DNA of 64,000 nt from Candidatus Binatia bacterium (GTDB taxonomy: Bacteria; Desulfobacterota; Binatia; Bin18), in NCBI GenBank assembly GCA_022820725.1, contig JAJEFA010000011.1:1-64000 (forward strand), read 5' to 3'. Position numbers and translations under genes: made by a program. Positions 15,708-24,643 of the stretch are shown piece by piece. Position 1 is the stretch's first letter; each line of letters begins with the position of its first letter. The notes under the pieces are model-generated. The model saw only the letters and a list, made by a program, of their open reading frames with translations. It ran no database searches and was not told the origin of the DNA.

Positions 15708-15831
15708 AACACCATCACTTCAGTCTACAGTGCGTGAGAACGAACGGAAAAGAAAGCCTCTCCTGGCGGGCAATGATGCTCCTGTGTCACTCCCCACTAC
15801 CCTCCTGTATAAGAGGTGGTAAGGTAACGGC

Positions 15832-16386
15832 ATGCCGGACGTGTCCGCTCTTACGCTACTCCTGAGCCTATGCTTTCTGGCCGTCAGTATTGGCCTCATT
15901 TATCTCGTGGGCAAGATTTTTCTTGGGGGATTCCGGGCTTCCTTTGGCGGCCTGTTTGAACGGGCGGCTTTTCGTCGTCAGAGTCTGCGCTGTCAGCGCG
16001 GCGATGAACTCCTTGAACGAGGCGACCTGACCGGGGCTGTCCGGGCATTTGGGGGTGCCTTTTTTCTCAGGCCCATTCGTCAAGACGCGTCCCTGCTGAC
16101 CGAAGTCGGCAAATACCACACCGGCTTACTCAACCGTTTGCTGACCGTTGCAGACGAACTGGACACCGGACGCCTCAGCCTGCCCGCCCTGGCGGACACC
16201 GACCGTTTACTGACCGAGCGCCTGGAAATCCAGCTCAACGCCTTCCGGGAGCGTGCCGGCGCGAGCCGACCAATTGCTGACAGAGACCCCCGACTCGAAG
16301 AGAATGAGCGGCAGCTTCGGATCGCCATTGACCATCTGCTGAGTGAGATCAACTCGTCCGGTGAAGAGCGCGTGGTGTATCATTAA
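15832..16386 (+). CDS. Single-pass membrane protein of unknown function
   Basis: 184 residues. Residues 5-30 form one transmembrane helix (LLLSLCFLAVSIGLIYLVG); the rest is soluble and helical, with a possible TPR-like hairpin (GDELLERGDLTGAVRAFGGA) and a charged C-terminal coiled-coil region (LEENERQLRIAIDHLLSEIN). I recognise no named family. It is 91 bases upstream of the aminotransferase and may be cotranscribed. Confidence 0.65.
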   Translation: MPDVSALTLLLSLCFLAVSIGLIYLVGKIFLGGFRASFGGLFERAAFRRQSLRCQRGDELLERGDLTGAVRAFGGAFFLRPIRQDASLLTEVGKYHTGLLNRLLTVADELDTGRLSLPALADTDRLLTERLEIQLNAFRERAGASRPIADRDPRLEENERQLRIAIDHLLSEINSSGEERVVYH

Positions 16387-16477
16387 AGTCCCGCAGCAGG
16401 ACGGTCTTTGTTGACAAACGTGCCGAGCCAACCGATGGTGGGCGGGGTCTGACAGCGCTGGTGCTTTAGGAGGAACG

Positions 16478-17698
16478 ATGTTTGACGTGAACGCCATACG
16501 CGCGGATTTTCCGGGAACGACGCAACAGGTCTATCTGAATGCCGCCGGGATTGGGTTGCCGCCGAGGTCTGCAACCCAGGCCGTCCAGCACGCGGCGACC
16601 CTGCTCGCTCAGGGGCCGGCTGAGATGGGTTACCCGGCCTATTATCAGGCGCTCGGCAAACCGAGTGTGCAGGCCAGACAGGAAGCCGCTCGGCTGCTCA
16701 GGGCTCAGCCCACGGAAATCGCCTTTACCGACGATACCACCATGGGGTTGAATACCGCCCTGGCCGCTATTCCTTTTGTCCCTGGTGATAATATCGTGCT
16801 GTGCGACCTGGAGTATCCGCAGGTTGCCATCAGCGCCGCCCACTCCCAGAAGCACCAGGCGGTTGAGGTCCGGGTGGCGCGTCATCGGAACGGCCTGATT
16901 GGTGTGGACGACTATGCCCGCTTGATAGACCAACACACCCGCGCGATCGTGGTGAGTTCGGTGCAATGGATCAACGGCTTACGCATGGATTTGGCCGCAT
17001 TTTCACACCTGGCCGAAGAGCGGGGCTGTTTTCTGGTGGTGGACGCCATTCAGCAACTAGGGGCGATTCCGCTCGACGTGTCGAACCTTCGCGTCGACTT
17101 TTTAGCTGCGGGCGCGCAGAAATGGCTGAACGCGCCGTTTAATATCGGGCTTTTATATATCCGTTCGGAAGTCCAGGAGCAGGTCGAACCGGGCTTGGCG
17201 CACGGCCTGTTCGCGCTGGCCGAGCCGCCGGAAGGCTGGCTGCGCTATCTTGGCGACCCAGGGCTGACGCCCTTTCTGTCCCTGCCCCTGGCCTCGGACG
17301 CCCGCCGGTTCGAGGTTCACGGTATGCCCAAAAATCTCGGGACCGCGGGCCTGGCAGAGTCGTTGGCCTATGTCAATCAACTCGACTCAGCCGCCGTCAC
17401 CGAGCATATTCTGTCGCTGGGCGACTTTCTGATAGCAGAGCTGAAACGCCGCGACATCAAGGTCTGGACCCAAGAGGCGCACGCGCTGCGCTCGGGCATT
17501 GTCACCTGCGAGCCGTTTGCGGACGCGGACCGGGTGCATCAGCTCAATCAAGCCCTGGAAACCCGGAACATTTATCCGACCGTGCGGTACTGCTCCGGGG
17601 TCGGCGGGCTGCGGGTCTCGATTCATTACTATACCAGCCGGGACGATATTGACGCCTTGTTGGCCGCGCTGGATGGGTATGCGCGCCATATTTTTTGA
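16478..17698 (+). CDS. Class V aminotransferase (cysteine desulfurase/isopenicillin epimerase-like)
   Basis: 406 residues. PLP-enzyme features: YLNAAGIGLPPRS at the N terminus, TDDTTMGLNTALAAIPF, VVDAIQQLGAIPLDVSNLRV with the PLP-ring Asp, and the Schiff-base Lys in FLAAGAQKWLNAPFNIGLLY. The C-terminal small domain ends VRYCSGVGGLRVSIHYYTSR. It groups with the SufS/kynureninase-like enzymes of unsettled substrate. AGGAGGAACG precedes the ATG. Its last 20 bases overlap the HAD phosphatase start, so the two are translationally coupled. Confidence 0.85.
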   Translation: MFDVNAIRADFPGTTQQVYLNAAGIGLPPRSATQAVQHAATLLAQGPAEMGYPAYYQALGKPSVQARQEAARLLRAQPTEIAFTDDTTMGLNTALAAIPFVPGDNIVLCDLEYPQVAISAAHSQKHQAVEVRVARHRNGLIGVDDYARLIDQHTRAIVVSSVQWINGLRMDLAAFSHLAEERGCFLVVDAIQQLGAIPLDVSNLRVDFLAAGAQKWLNAPFNIGLLYIRSEVQEQVEPGLAHGLFALAEPPEGWLRYLGDPGLTPFLSLPLASDARRFEVHGMPKNLGTAGLAESLAYVNQLDSAAVTEHILSLGDFLIAELKRRDIKVWTQEAHALRSGIVTCEPFADADRVHQLNQALETRNIYPTVRYCSGVGGLRVSIHYYTSRDDIDALLAALDGYARHIF

Positions 17699-18386
17699 TG
17701 CCGCCGGCACGCTGCTCCGCGTCAACGGTTCGGTCGGCGAGATTTATGCCCGGCTGGCCCGCGAGCACGGTAAGGCCGTCAGCGTCCAAGACCTGGAAGC
17801 CGGTTTTCGGCGCTGCTTTGCCTCTGCGCCGCCCATGGCCTTTCCCGGTGCAGAAGCGGACCAGATTCCGCGGCTGGAGAAAGCCTGGTGGCACGACGTG
17901 GTCCAACAGGTCTTTGCCCCGCTCGATCCGTTTCCCGGTTTTGAAGCCTATTTTCATGTCCTGTACGATTTCTTTGCCGAACCGCAGGCCTGGCAGCTCT
18001 ATCCCGAAGCCCGGAAGACGCTCACGGCCCTGCACGCGCGCGAATACCGTCTCGGGGTGATCTCAAATTTCGACGCACGTCTGTTTGGTGTGCTTGACGG
18101 TTTGGATATCGGCCACTTCTTCGACCCTATTGTTGCCTCGACGCGCGCCGGGGCGGCAAAGCCCGCGCCGGCCATCTTTCACAAGGCCCTCGCGGCGTGT
18201 GATCTCCAGCCGCACGAAGCCCTGCATATCGGTGACAGCTATGAGCTGGATATTGTCGGGGCGCAGCAGGCCGGACTTACCCCGGTCCTGATCGAGCGCT
18301 CCGGTCGTCAGCAGAGCACCGCCGACTACCACGTTGTCCGCCGTTTGGACGAGCTGCTGACGGTGCTTGAATCTCTCTCGGGATGA
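17679..18386 (+). CDS. HAD-IA family hydrolase (phosphatase-like)
   Basis: 235 residues from the ATG at 17679 (an ATG two codons upstream is also possible). HAD motif I is FFDAAGTLL: the first Asp nucleophile is present, but the second Asp of DxD is Ala, as in the HDHD3-like subgroup. Motif II is VISNFD, motif III KPAPAIFHKAL, motif IV IGDSYELDIVGAQQAG. A helical cap lies between motifs I and II. Probably a phosphatase of a small metabolite. Overlapping the aminotransferase gene implies a shared pathway. Confidence 0.85.
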   Translation: MRAIFFDAAGTLLRVNGSVGEIYARLAREHGKAVSVQDLEAGFRRCFASAPPMAFPGAEADQIPRLEKAWWHDVVQQVFAPLDPFPGFEAYFHVLYDFFAEPQAWQLYPEARKTLTALHAREYRLGVISNFDARLFGVLDGLDIGHFFDPIVASTRAGAAKPAPAIFHKALAACDLQPHEALHIGDSYELDIVGAQQAGLTPVLIERSGRQQSTADYHVVRRLDELLTVLESLSG

Positions 18387-18469
18387 CCGCCCCTGAGCGG
18401 ACGCGTCTACTACAAGCCCGGCCTCGGCTCCGCTATAACAACGGCATATTCCACAAAAGGAGGGCGAGT

Positions 18470-19408
18470 ATGCCTGGACGCGAAGCCATACCAAAAGTCT
18501 CGAACTGGGGCCGGTGGGGAGCGGACGATGAAAAGGGGACGGCCAATTTCATTACGCCGGAGGTGATTGTCGCCGCGGCCAGACTGGTCCGCAAGGGGCA
18601 GGTCTTCTGCTGCTGCATTCCGATTGACCAGAACGGGCCGGTCTTTCCCACCCGCACCCCGCCCCAGCGGTTTATGTCGATCCTCAATGTCCCGGTCAAG
18701 GAAGTCGGCCTGGCCGGCTCAGCCATTGCCAACGACGACTATATCACCATGTATCTGCAAGGCTCGACCCAGTGGGACAGCCTGGCCCACGTGGGCTACG
18801 ACGGCAAGTACTACAACGATGTGCCGGCCAGCGCCATCACTGCCCACGGCGGGGCGTCCAGGAACGATATTGGCAAGCTCTACCAGTCGTTTGTCACCCG
18901 AGGCGTGCTGCTCGACATGGTCCGCTACAAGGGCTGCGAAGCCGACGGGCATCTCCCGGCTGACTATCCGATTACGGTCCAAGACCTGGACGGCTGCTGT
19001 CAGGCCCAGAACGTCGAGGTCAAGAGCGGCGACGCGCTGTGTATCCGCACCGGCTGGGTGCCGTACTGGTATACGCTCGACACACCGGAACAGAAGGAAG
19101 CCTACTTCCACGCCCAGCCCGGCGTTTCGGTCTCAACCGCGGAATGGATACATCAGAAGGAAATTGCCTGCATTGCCGTGGACAATATCGCCGTCGAACG
19201 GCTGCCGTCCGAAGTGGACGACGAGTTCATCCCTTTTCATCAGGTCGCCATCCGTGACCTCGGTCTCTCGCTGGGTGAGATTTTTACCTTCGAGACCCTG
19301 GCAGAAGACTGCGCCGCTGACGGTGTATACGAATTCCTGTGGGTCGCCCCACCGCTCAACATCCCCAACGCGGTCGGCAGCCCGCTGAACCCGTTGGCGG
19401 TGAAGTGA
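18470..19408 (+). CDS. Cyclase family protein (metal-dependent, kynurenine formamidase-like)
   Basis: 312 residues from the ATG at 18470, with AAGGAGG 9 bases upstream. SNWGRWGADDEKGTANFITP and the STQWDSLAHVGYDGKYYND motif (the usual HxGTHxD region, here TQWDSLAHV) mark the large-protein branch of the cyclase/kynurenine formamidase family. It should be a cytoplasmic Mn/Zn hydrolase opening lactone or formamide bonds; the substrate is unknown. Confidence 0.85.
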   Translation: MPGREAIPKVSNWGRWGADDEKGTANFITPEVIVAAARLVRKGQVFCCCIPIDQNGPVFPTRTPPQRFMSILNVPVKEVGLAGSAIANDDYITMYLQGSTQWDSLAHVGYDGKYYNDVPASAITAHGGASRNDIGKLYQSFVTRGVLLDMVRYKGCEADGHLPADYPITVQDLDGCCQAQNVEVKSGDALCIRTGWVPYWYTLDTPEQKEAYFHAQPGVSVSTAEWIHQKEIACIAVDNIAVERLPSEVDDEFIPFHQVAIRDLGLSLGEIFTFETLAEDCAADGVYEFLWVAPPLNIPNAVGSPLNPLAVK

Positions 19409-19410
19409 AC

Positions 19411-19436
19411 TGGAGGCGGGCATAATGCCCGCCCTC
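19411..19436 (+). terminator. Hairpin after the cyclase gene
   Basis: GAGGCGGGCATAATGCCCGC followed by CCTC forms a near-perfect palindrome with a tiny loop. It has no long U-tract, so its terminator strength is uncertain; it marks the boundary between core genes and the defence island. Confidence 0.45.
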
Positions 19437-19459
19437 AAAGTCGTAGGGAAGAGCGATTC

Positions 19460-22400
19460 ATGAATAGTGACAGTGAGATGAAGGAGGTGCTTTTTGACCT
19501 CGCTAATGACGCACTCTATGTGGCAAATGGTGGATATCCCTTCACTCGGAAGGGAGTCATTGGAATTTGTGCCTCCCATCTCAGCGAGAAAATAGGAGAC
19601 GATTCGGACAACTACGGTGTTGAAGATAAAGAGTTGATTGACAAGATTAGACAACGTGAGATTAAGACTTACAGCAACGACCCTAACCGCCTCAAAAGCG
19701 ACTCTCGTGGGGAGCAAGAGATCAGTCACGATTATGGAGGACGCTTTGTCTGGGAACTGCTTCAGAACGCCGACGATGTGATGGGGGCTAACGAACGCCC
19801 GCCCGCAGATTTAATCGGCTCCAAGGGATTAGGATTCAAATCTGTGCTGGAGATTACTGAAGAGCCGGAAATTCATTCCGGTCCGTTTCATTTCAAATTT
19901 TCGCCGGACCAGACAAAAGAGCTTTTGAAAAAGAAAGATATCCACAGCGACCCACCGCAGCTAATGTTTCGCATTCCTCACGACTGTCCACCAAACGATA
20001 AAGTTTATGAGTTGCTGGACGCTGGCTACAGCACCGTCATTCGTTTGCCATTCCGGGATGAAGGAGCTCGGGAAAAGGCAAAGGGTGTCTTGGAAGCGCT
20101 CGAACCATATTTTCTCCTCCTGAGTCAGCAACTTGAAAGCGTTCGTATAATTGTGGATAGAGAGGAGAGCCACTTTAGAATAGAGCGAGAAACTCAAGGG
20201 TTCTCCGATGGAAAGGTTGCGCTTTATACACCAGAAGGTAGGGCGGATTGGCAACGTTGGGTGGCGACTGAGGATATCGCTGAAGCAAAACGCTTAACGG
20301 TCGCTCTTGCACTACCCCTAGATGAAAACGGGAAAGCAGTTTCCTACACCGGTGCATTACCTTTTCACGTCTTCTTTCCAACAGAAGAGCAACTCGGTGT
20401 AAAAGCACTCCTTCACGCCTCATTCGACCTTCAACAGAACCGGAAGCATCTTCGTGAGGGGAACTACGATACGGAACTCCTAGACCTTCTCGGCACGGTC
20501 CTTGAAAAAGTGACTCTCGACATCCCTGCCCGAACGGCCCTGAAAACTTTTGTCCCTATACCCGAGGAGAGCGGTAGCGGGCCATTAGAAAGAATCAAAA
20601 GGACAATACGAGAAAAGATACGGTCAACACCTTTCGTTCCTGTCATAGGCGGTAGAAAGGTGTCTCCTCCTGAAGGCAAGCGCTGGAAAGATAAATTAGG
20701 TGAAGTCTTACGAACGAATGAACAGGTCGTAAAAGACGCGAGTCTCGTCACGCCAGAACTCTCCGATTTGTCCAATATACTAAAAGGGCTAGGCGCCGCA
20801 GAAATTGAAGGCGATGAGTATGTCCGACTCCTTCTCTACTGTCGCAATGAATCGCTCGAAGACTGCATCGATTCATTGCGGGTCCTAACGAAGGGCGGCT
20901 TGAAGCATACACGCGAACAACTTGATCTCCTCCGCGCTATTCCCTGTTGGTGGACTGAGGGTGAGCGTCCACGGCCGCTTACCGATAGGTCTCCGCTTCT
21001 TTTGAAACAACAGGAAGACTGGCCTGACTGGCTCGCCACGGACTCCTTGCATCCTGAATTCCGAGCGGAAATTGAGAAATGGGAAAAGCGACAAGAAGAG
21101 GTAGACATACATTCCAAATATGAATGGGAATGGGAAAAGCTCACAGAACGTTTTCTCTCGCGTAGTCCACAACACTATATTGACTGGGTTCTGATTCCTT
21201 TTGTTAAAAAGTGGGAGCTACAAGACTGGAAACAGTATGGCTTTAACGTTCTGAAATTCTTAGAGCTTTGGGAATCTCAATATAAATTTGATCAAACAGA
21301 GCCTTGTATTAAAGGAGAAGAAGGCCGCCGAAACACGCTCTCGACGGTCTTGCACCTCCCGACCGACAAAGGCTGGCTGCCCGCCATAGATTGCTTTGCA
21401 GGCAAGGACTGGGATGGACCTGAAGCGTTCGATGAATTTTTTAAGGATCGAAAGGGAGCGGGGATCGTTCAGGCATTCGAGAAGTGGCCAGCCGACCTGC
21501 GAGAGACGAATCAAGACAAATGGAAGGGTTTGTTGCGTTGGGTCGGGGTGTCTTGGGAGCCGAAGGTTCGCCGGACAGCATTCGAGGTTTACGAACATGA
21601 TTTGTGGAGCAATTATTCAAAAGAGGCTGGAGATCATACCAGCGGCCGCCAAGGGAAAAACTATATTATTGAACAGTTCCCAGATTGTACGCGAGGTATA
21701 AAAAAGACGAAGCTCCTTCAGGATGTCTTTCTCTCTCTGTTCGGATTAGCAAGAAGAAATGCAGAGAGATTTCATTACGCTCCTCATCTAACCAAATCCT
21801 TGGCCTTCTACCAGCTTGCCCATGAAGCATGGCTTCCTGTGAGCGAATCAATACTTGAAGCCCGTTCCCGTATTCCACCAAACGAGGCGTTCCTACCAAA
21901 CAAAGGATTGAACGGCCTACTTCCGGAAGTGGACCACTCCGGTATCGATAAAAAAACCTGGTACGGAGAGGATATTGAGTCTAAGCTCTACGAATTAGGC
22001 GTCATGGACAGGCTGCCTGACGATGTTGAAAAATGGCACGAGTGGATGCGTAAGCTTGCGGAGAAAGGCGATAATCTGTCTGAAGAAGCTCCATCCAATT
22101 GGCAGGGCGGAGGAAAACTATGGAAAGCGGCACGTAGTCTTTATGGTGGATACCTACAGCGGGAAATTTCCGGCTTGTTTCCAGATGAAGTAAAAATACC
22201 ATGTGTTTATCTGAAGAATAGGCAGCGAACCCTTCACTTTAGTCCACCTAGTGAAGTGCATTGGATAGATGAACCCCATCTGACGGACTCAGCGCTACAG
22301 ACAAAGCTTTTGAAACGAGAATATGAGCTATTTATTTTTCGGCTCAAAAAGGGAGGTAACCCAGAGCGCCTTGGCGTTCAGAAACTCTCCAGCGCCATAA

Positions 22401-23722
22401 AATGCCACCCTGATTATCAGCTCTCCGATGACAGCGAGACGAATACCCTTCGTCAACGTTATGCGGCACGGCGAGTCGCGCTAGAGAAAGTGATGGAAAT
22501 TAAATTTCCTGAGGTTGTGGATATCAAGGCTGTCACAAACCTATCTTTGAAACTCTCCGAAAATGGACAGGACTTGCCCAGTTGCCCCGTCCTCTCATGG
22601 AGAGAAGCGAAGACGGATTCCGTACTGGTCAAGATTGGAAAAAAGAAATGGCGTGCTCTCGCGCACGCGCTGGCGCATCGTCTGGAGAATGAAAAATTTA
22701 CCCAGCATAAAGACACCTTTGAAACCTACTTGTCAGAAGACGACGAAGACGAAGTGTTTGAACTTTTACGCCAGAACGGCGTTCCAGAAGAGGCACTTGA
22801 AGAAGTGGAAAACAGTTTCCAACAGTCAATGCAAAACGAGCAATCAGAAGAAGAAACGGAATCAGGGAGTAAAGATTTTCCGTTAGAATACAATCATACC
22901 TCTCCAGCCGCTCCTAGCGTTTCTGACTCAGTTCACCAAAGCTCTGAAGACGGGGAGGATACGGAGAAACAAACCACAAGCCACGACGGATACGAAGCCG
23001 GACAATCCACGTCCAGAAACGGTAGCGAAACTACCCAAAACAAGGACAAGAGCAAGCTTGGGACCTCACGGAACGTTCCTCAATCAGACAGTGGAAACGG
23101 TCAAAGTCGGGCAGGTCGTCAACGACTCAACGGCGAGACCCGACCTGGCTATCCACGCCCTGAAAGTGGGTCAGAAGCGCAGCAGTGGCTTGGTACGCGA
23201 CTACACGGACAATGGCCTGATGTAGACCCTGACCCTAGGGACAAGATAGGTAGAGATTTTACTCTTTCAGTCGGTGGACGGAAGGTGCATATTGAGGCGA
23301 AGCATGTCGAGAACCGACCTGGTGCTATTCACTGGTCTGACAGGCAATACGAACTCGCAGAGGAAACAAACCGCAACGAAGATGCATACTTTATCGCAGT
23401 GCTGAGTCCAGACCGGGACGGTGAAAACGAATACAGCATCCACTGGATTTGGGACCCACTAGAACACATGAAAGACATGGACCGGAATGTAACCTGGAGT
23501 GGAAAAAGTGAGCCGGAGCAGCTTCAAACAGGCGATTGGAACGTAGATGCTCTGAAGCCATCAAGCGTGCCGTCAAAGAACTTCAGTATCGAAGTCAAGC
23601 TGACTAACGACGTATTCGATAAGAAGAACCGAGACGGTCCTCAACTGGAGAAATTACGAGCCAGGATTGAGAGCCTTAATGGTGTCGCAGAGCAAGAAAC
23701 AGCAGAGGCACAATTAGGCTAA
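19460..23722 (+). CDS. Giant GHKL ATPase/NOV-nuclease-like protein (sacsin-like), putative defence
   Basis: 1,420 residues, with visibly lower GC and different codon use than its neighbours, so probably acquired. It contains GHKL (HSP90/sacsin-like) ATPase blocks: the N-box ELLQNADD at about residue 100 and LIGSKGLGFKSVLEI at about 118. The strand normally lying between them (LYVANGGYPFT, with VIGICASHLSEK) is at residues 19-45, ahead of the N-box, suggesting circular permutation. A helical middle follows, then a hydrophilic linker (about 1134-1237). The C terminus is a NOV/DUF3883-like module (DKIGRDF, KVHIEAKHVE) with PD-(D/E)xK-type residues. Its position facing a Septu-like pair makes antiviral function plausible but unproven. 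Confidence 0.75.
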   Translation: MNSDSEMKEVLFDLANDALYVANGGYPFTRKGVIGICASHLSEKIGDDSDNYGVEDKELIDKIRQREIKTYSNDPNRLKSDSRGEQEISHDYGGRFVWELLQNADDVMGANERPPADLIGSKGLGFKSVLEITEEPEIHSGPFHFKFSPDQTKELLKKKDIHSDPPQLMFRIPHDCPPNDKVYELLDAGYSTVIRLPFRDEGAREKAKGVLEALEPYFLLLSQQLESVRIIVDREESHFRIERETQGFSDGKVALYTPEGRADWQRWVATEDIAEAKRLTVALALPLDENGKAVSYTGALPFHVFFPTEEQLGVKALLHASFDLQQNRKHLREGNYDTELLDLLGTVLEKVTLDIPARTALKTFVPIPEESGSGPLERIKRTIREKIRSTPFVPVIGGRKVSPPEGKRWKDKLGEVLRTNEQVVKDASLVTPELSDLSNILKGLGAAEIEGDEYVRLLLYCRNESLEDCIDSLRVLTKGGLKHTREQLDLLRAIPCWWTEGERPRPLTDRSPLLLKQQEDWPDWLATDSLHPEFRAEIEKWEKRQEEVDIHSKYEWEWEKLTERFLSRSPQHYIDWVLIPFVKKWELQDWKQYGFNVLKFLELWESQYKFDQTEPCIKGEEGRRNTLSTVLHLPTDKGWLPAIDCFAGKDWDGPEAFDEFFKDRKGAGIVQAFEKWPADLRETNQDKWKGLLRWVGVSWEPKVRRTAFEVYEHDLWSNYSKEAGDHTSGRQGKNYIIEQFPDCTRGIKKTKLLQDVFLSLFGLARRNAERFHYAPHLTKSLAFYQLAHEAWLPVSESILEARSRIPPNEAFLPNKGLNGLLPEVDHSGIDKKTWYGEDIESKLYELGVMDRLPDDVEKWHEWMRKLAEKGDNLSEEAPSNWQGGGKLWKAARSLYGGYLQREISGLFPDEVKIPCVYLKNRQRTLHFSPPSEVHWIDEPHLTDSALQTKLLKREYELFIFRLKKGGNPERLGVQKLSSAIKCHPDYQLSDDSETNTLRQRYAARRVALEKVMEIKFPEVVDIKAVTNLSLKLSENGQDLPSCPVLSWREAKTDSVLVKIGKKKWRALAHALAHRLENEKFTQHKDTFETYLSEDDEDEVFELLRQNGVPEEALEEVENSFQQSMQNEQSEEETESGSKDFPLEYNHTSPAAPSVSDSVHQSSEDGEDTEKQTTSHDGYEAGQSTSRNGSETTQNKDKSKLGTSRNVPQSDSGNGQSRAGRQRLNGETRPGYPRPESGSEAQQWLGTRLHGQWPDVDPDPRDKIGRDFTLSVGGRKVHIEAKHVENRPGAIHWSDRQYELAEETNRNEDAYFIAVLSPDRDGENEYSIHWIWDPLEHMKDMDRNVTWSGKSEPEQLQTGDWNVDALKPSSVPSKNFSIEVKLTNDVFDKKNRDGPQLEKLRARIESLNGVAEQETAEAQLG

Positions 23723-23733
23723 CAGAGATGAAA

Positions 23734-23756
23734 AAAGGGCAGCCATACAAGGCTGC
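23734..23756 (-). terminator. Intrinsic terminator, minus strand
   Basis: GGCAGCC and GGCTGCC pair around a 6-base loop, and on the minus strand the stem is followed by a run of six T residues. It lies just beyond the duplicated htpX end, so it was probably the original htpX terminator and now also ends the ptuAB transcript. Confidence 0.75.
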
Positions 23757-23767
23757 CTCGGTAAAAG

Positions 23768-23842
23768 GTCCTAAAAGTTGGGGTCGTTACGCCACTCGTC
23801 CGGACATCGCCTAGAGACCCGCCGATGCGTTGCAGCGCGTCG
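23768..23842 (-). pseudogene. Degenerate second copy of the htpX 3' end
   Basis: On the minus strand, CGCATCG, then GCGATGTCCGGACGAGTGGC followed by TAA correspond to the last codons of htpX ([13 protein letters not shown], 26052-26100), reading AMSGRVA with one upstream indel. Similarity continues past the stop (CGACCCCAACTTTTAG against CGGCCTCGATTGTTAG). It starts right after the ptuB stop, so ptuAB sits between two copies of the htpX end. Confidence 0.6.
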
Positions 23843-24643
23843 TTACCAGGACAAAGCTTCGGGAACGTCTGAAAACAAGATTCGCAGTTCATCAACGAGA
23901 GAACTCTGGCGCTGCATCTCACGCCATACCGTCGGATGGGCGCTGAGCGTAATGGCGTCGGACAGTCTCTTGAGATCGGTCTCAGCCGCCCCATCGTCCC
24001 GACGCTGGCGATACTCGACGAGCCGGGCTCGATATGCACCATAGGCTTCGTGTCGCGCCGCCAGCAACACGTCGCGATTGAGCTTGAGAATGTCGATTGT
24101 GTAGTCGGCTCGCTGTTCGTCAATTCTGGACAAGTCCATGCGAGGCAGAAAAAAGAAAGTCTCTGTAATTTCGAGGTCGAAGAATGCCAACGGGTCCTCG
24201 TCACGCGGGTTAATCAGAGCAGGCGCACCCGCTCTCGGTCTTCGGATCGGAGCCTTGCGACGACGGGTTACATCTCTCAAGCGGCCTCTACTTATCACCG
24301 AGAAACGATTGTTCTTGCCGCCGTTACATTGTCCGCAGGCGAGGAGATAATTCTCCCACACAAAGACCTGCTGGGGGTAGAGGTCTTTGGGTTTTATATG
24401 CTCAACCTCGTCACCGACCGAATCCTCGCAATAGCCGCACCGCCGGGCACCGGCGCACATGTCTGCGAGGCGCTTACGAACGACTTTGAACACCCGATTT
24501 GTCTGACGATTATACCGCCCGAAAAGACGCTTGCCGGCCACCACTTGCTCGGGGTAGGTGCCGGCGTTATCCACTTTGCGTTGATAGCCTCTCAAGCCCC
24601 GTGCCGTTGTCGCGTCAAGGCCGGGATCTTCCAGATGCAGCAT
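23843..24643 (-). CDS. ptuB: HNH nuclease, Septu PtuB-like
   Basis: 266 residues. An HNH/zinc-ribbon nuclease core occupies residues 69-112: CGYCEDSVGDEVEHIKPKD, WENYLLACGQCNGGKNN, giving the CxxC...EHI/KPK...CxxCN pattern of TIGR02646-like PtuB nucleases. In Septu, PtuB cuts DNA or tRNA when released by its ATPase partner during phage infection. The start ATG overlaps the ptuA stop (TAATG), so the two are coupled. Assignment rests on domain pairing and gene order; retron-associated PtuAB is an alternative, but no retron reverse transcriptase is seen. Confidence 0.8.
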   Translation of the reverse strand: MLHLEDPGLDATTARGLRGYQRKVDNAGTYPEQVVAGKRLFGRYNRQTNRVFKVVRKRLADMCAGARRCGYCEDSVGDEVEHIKPKDLYPQQVFVWENYLLACGQCNGGKNNRFSVISRGRLRDVTRRRKAPIRRPRAGAPALINPRDEDPLAFFDLEITETFFFLPRMDLSRIDEQRADYTIDILKLNRDVLLAARHEAYGAYRARLVEYRQRRDDGAAETDLKRLSDAITLSAHPTVWREMQRQSSLVDELRILFSDVPEALSW

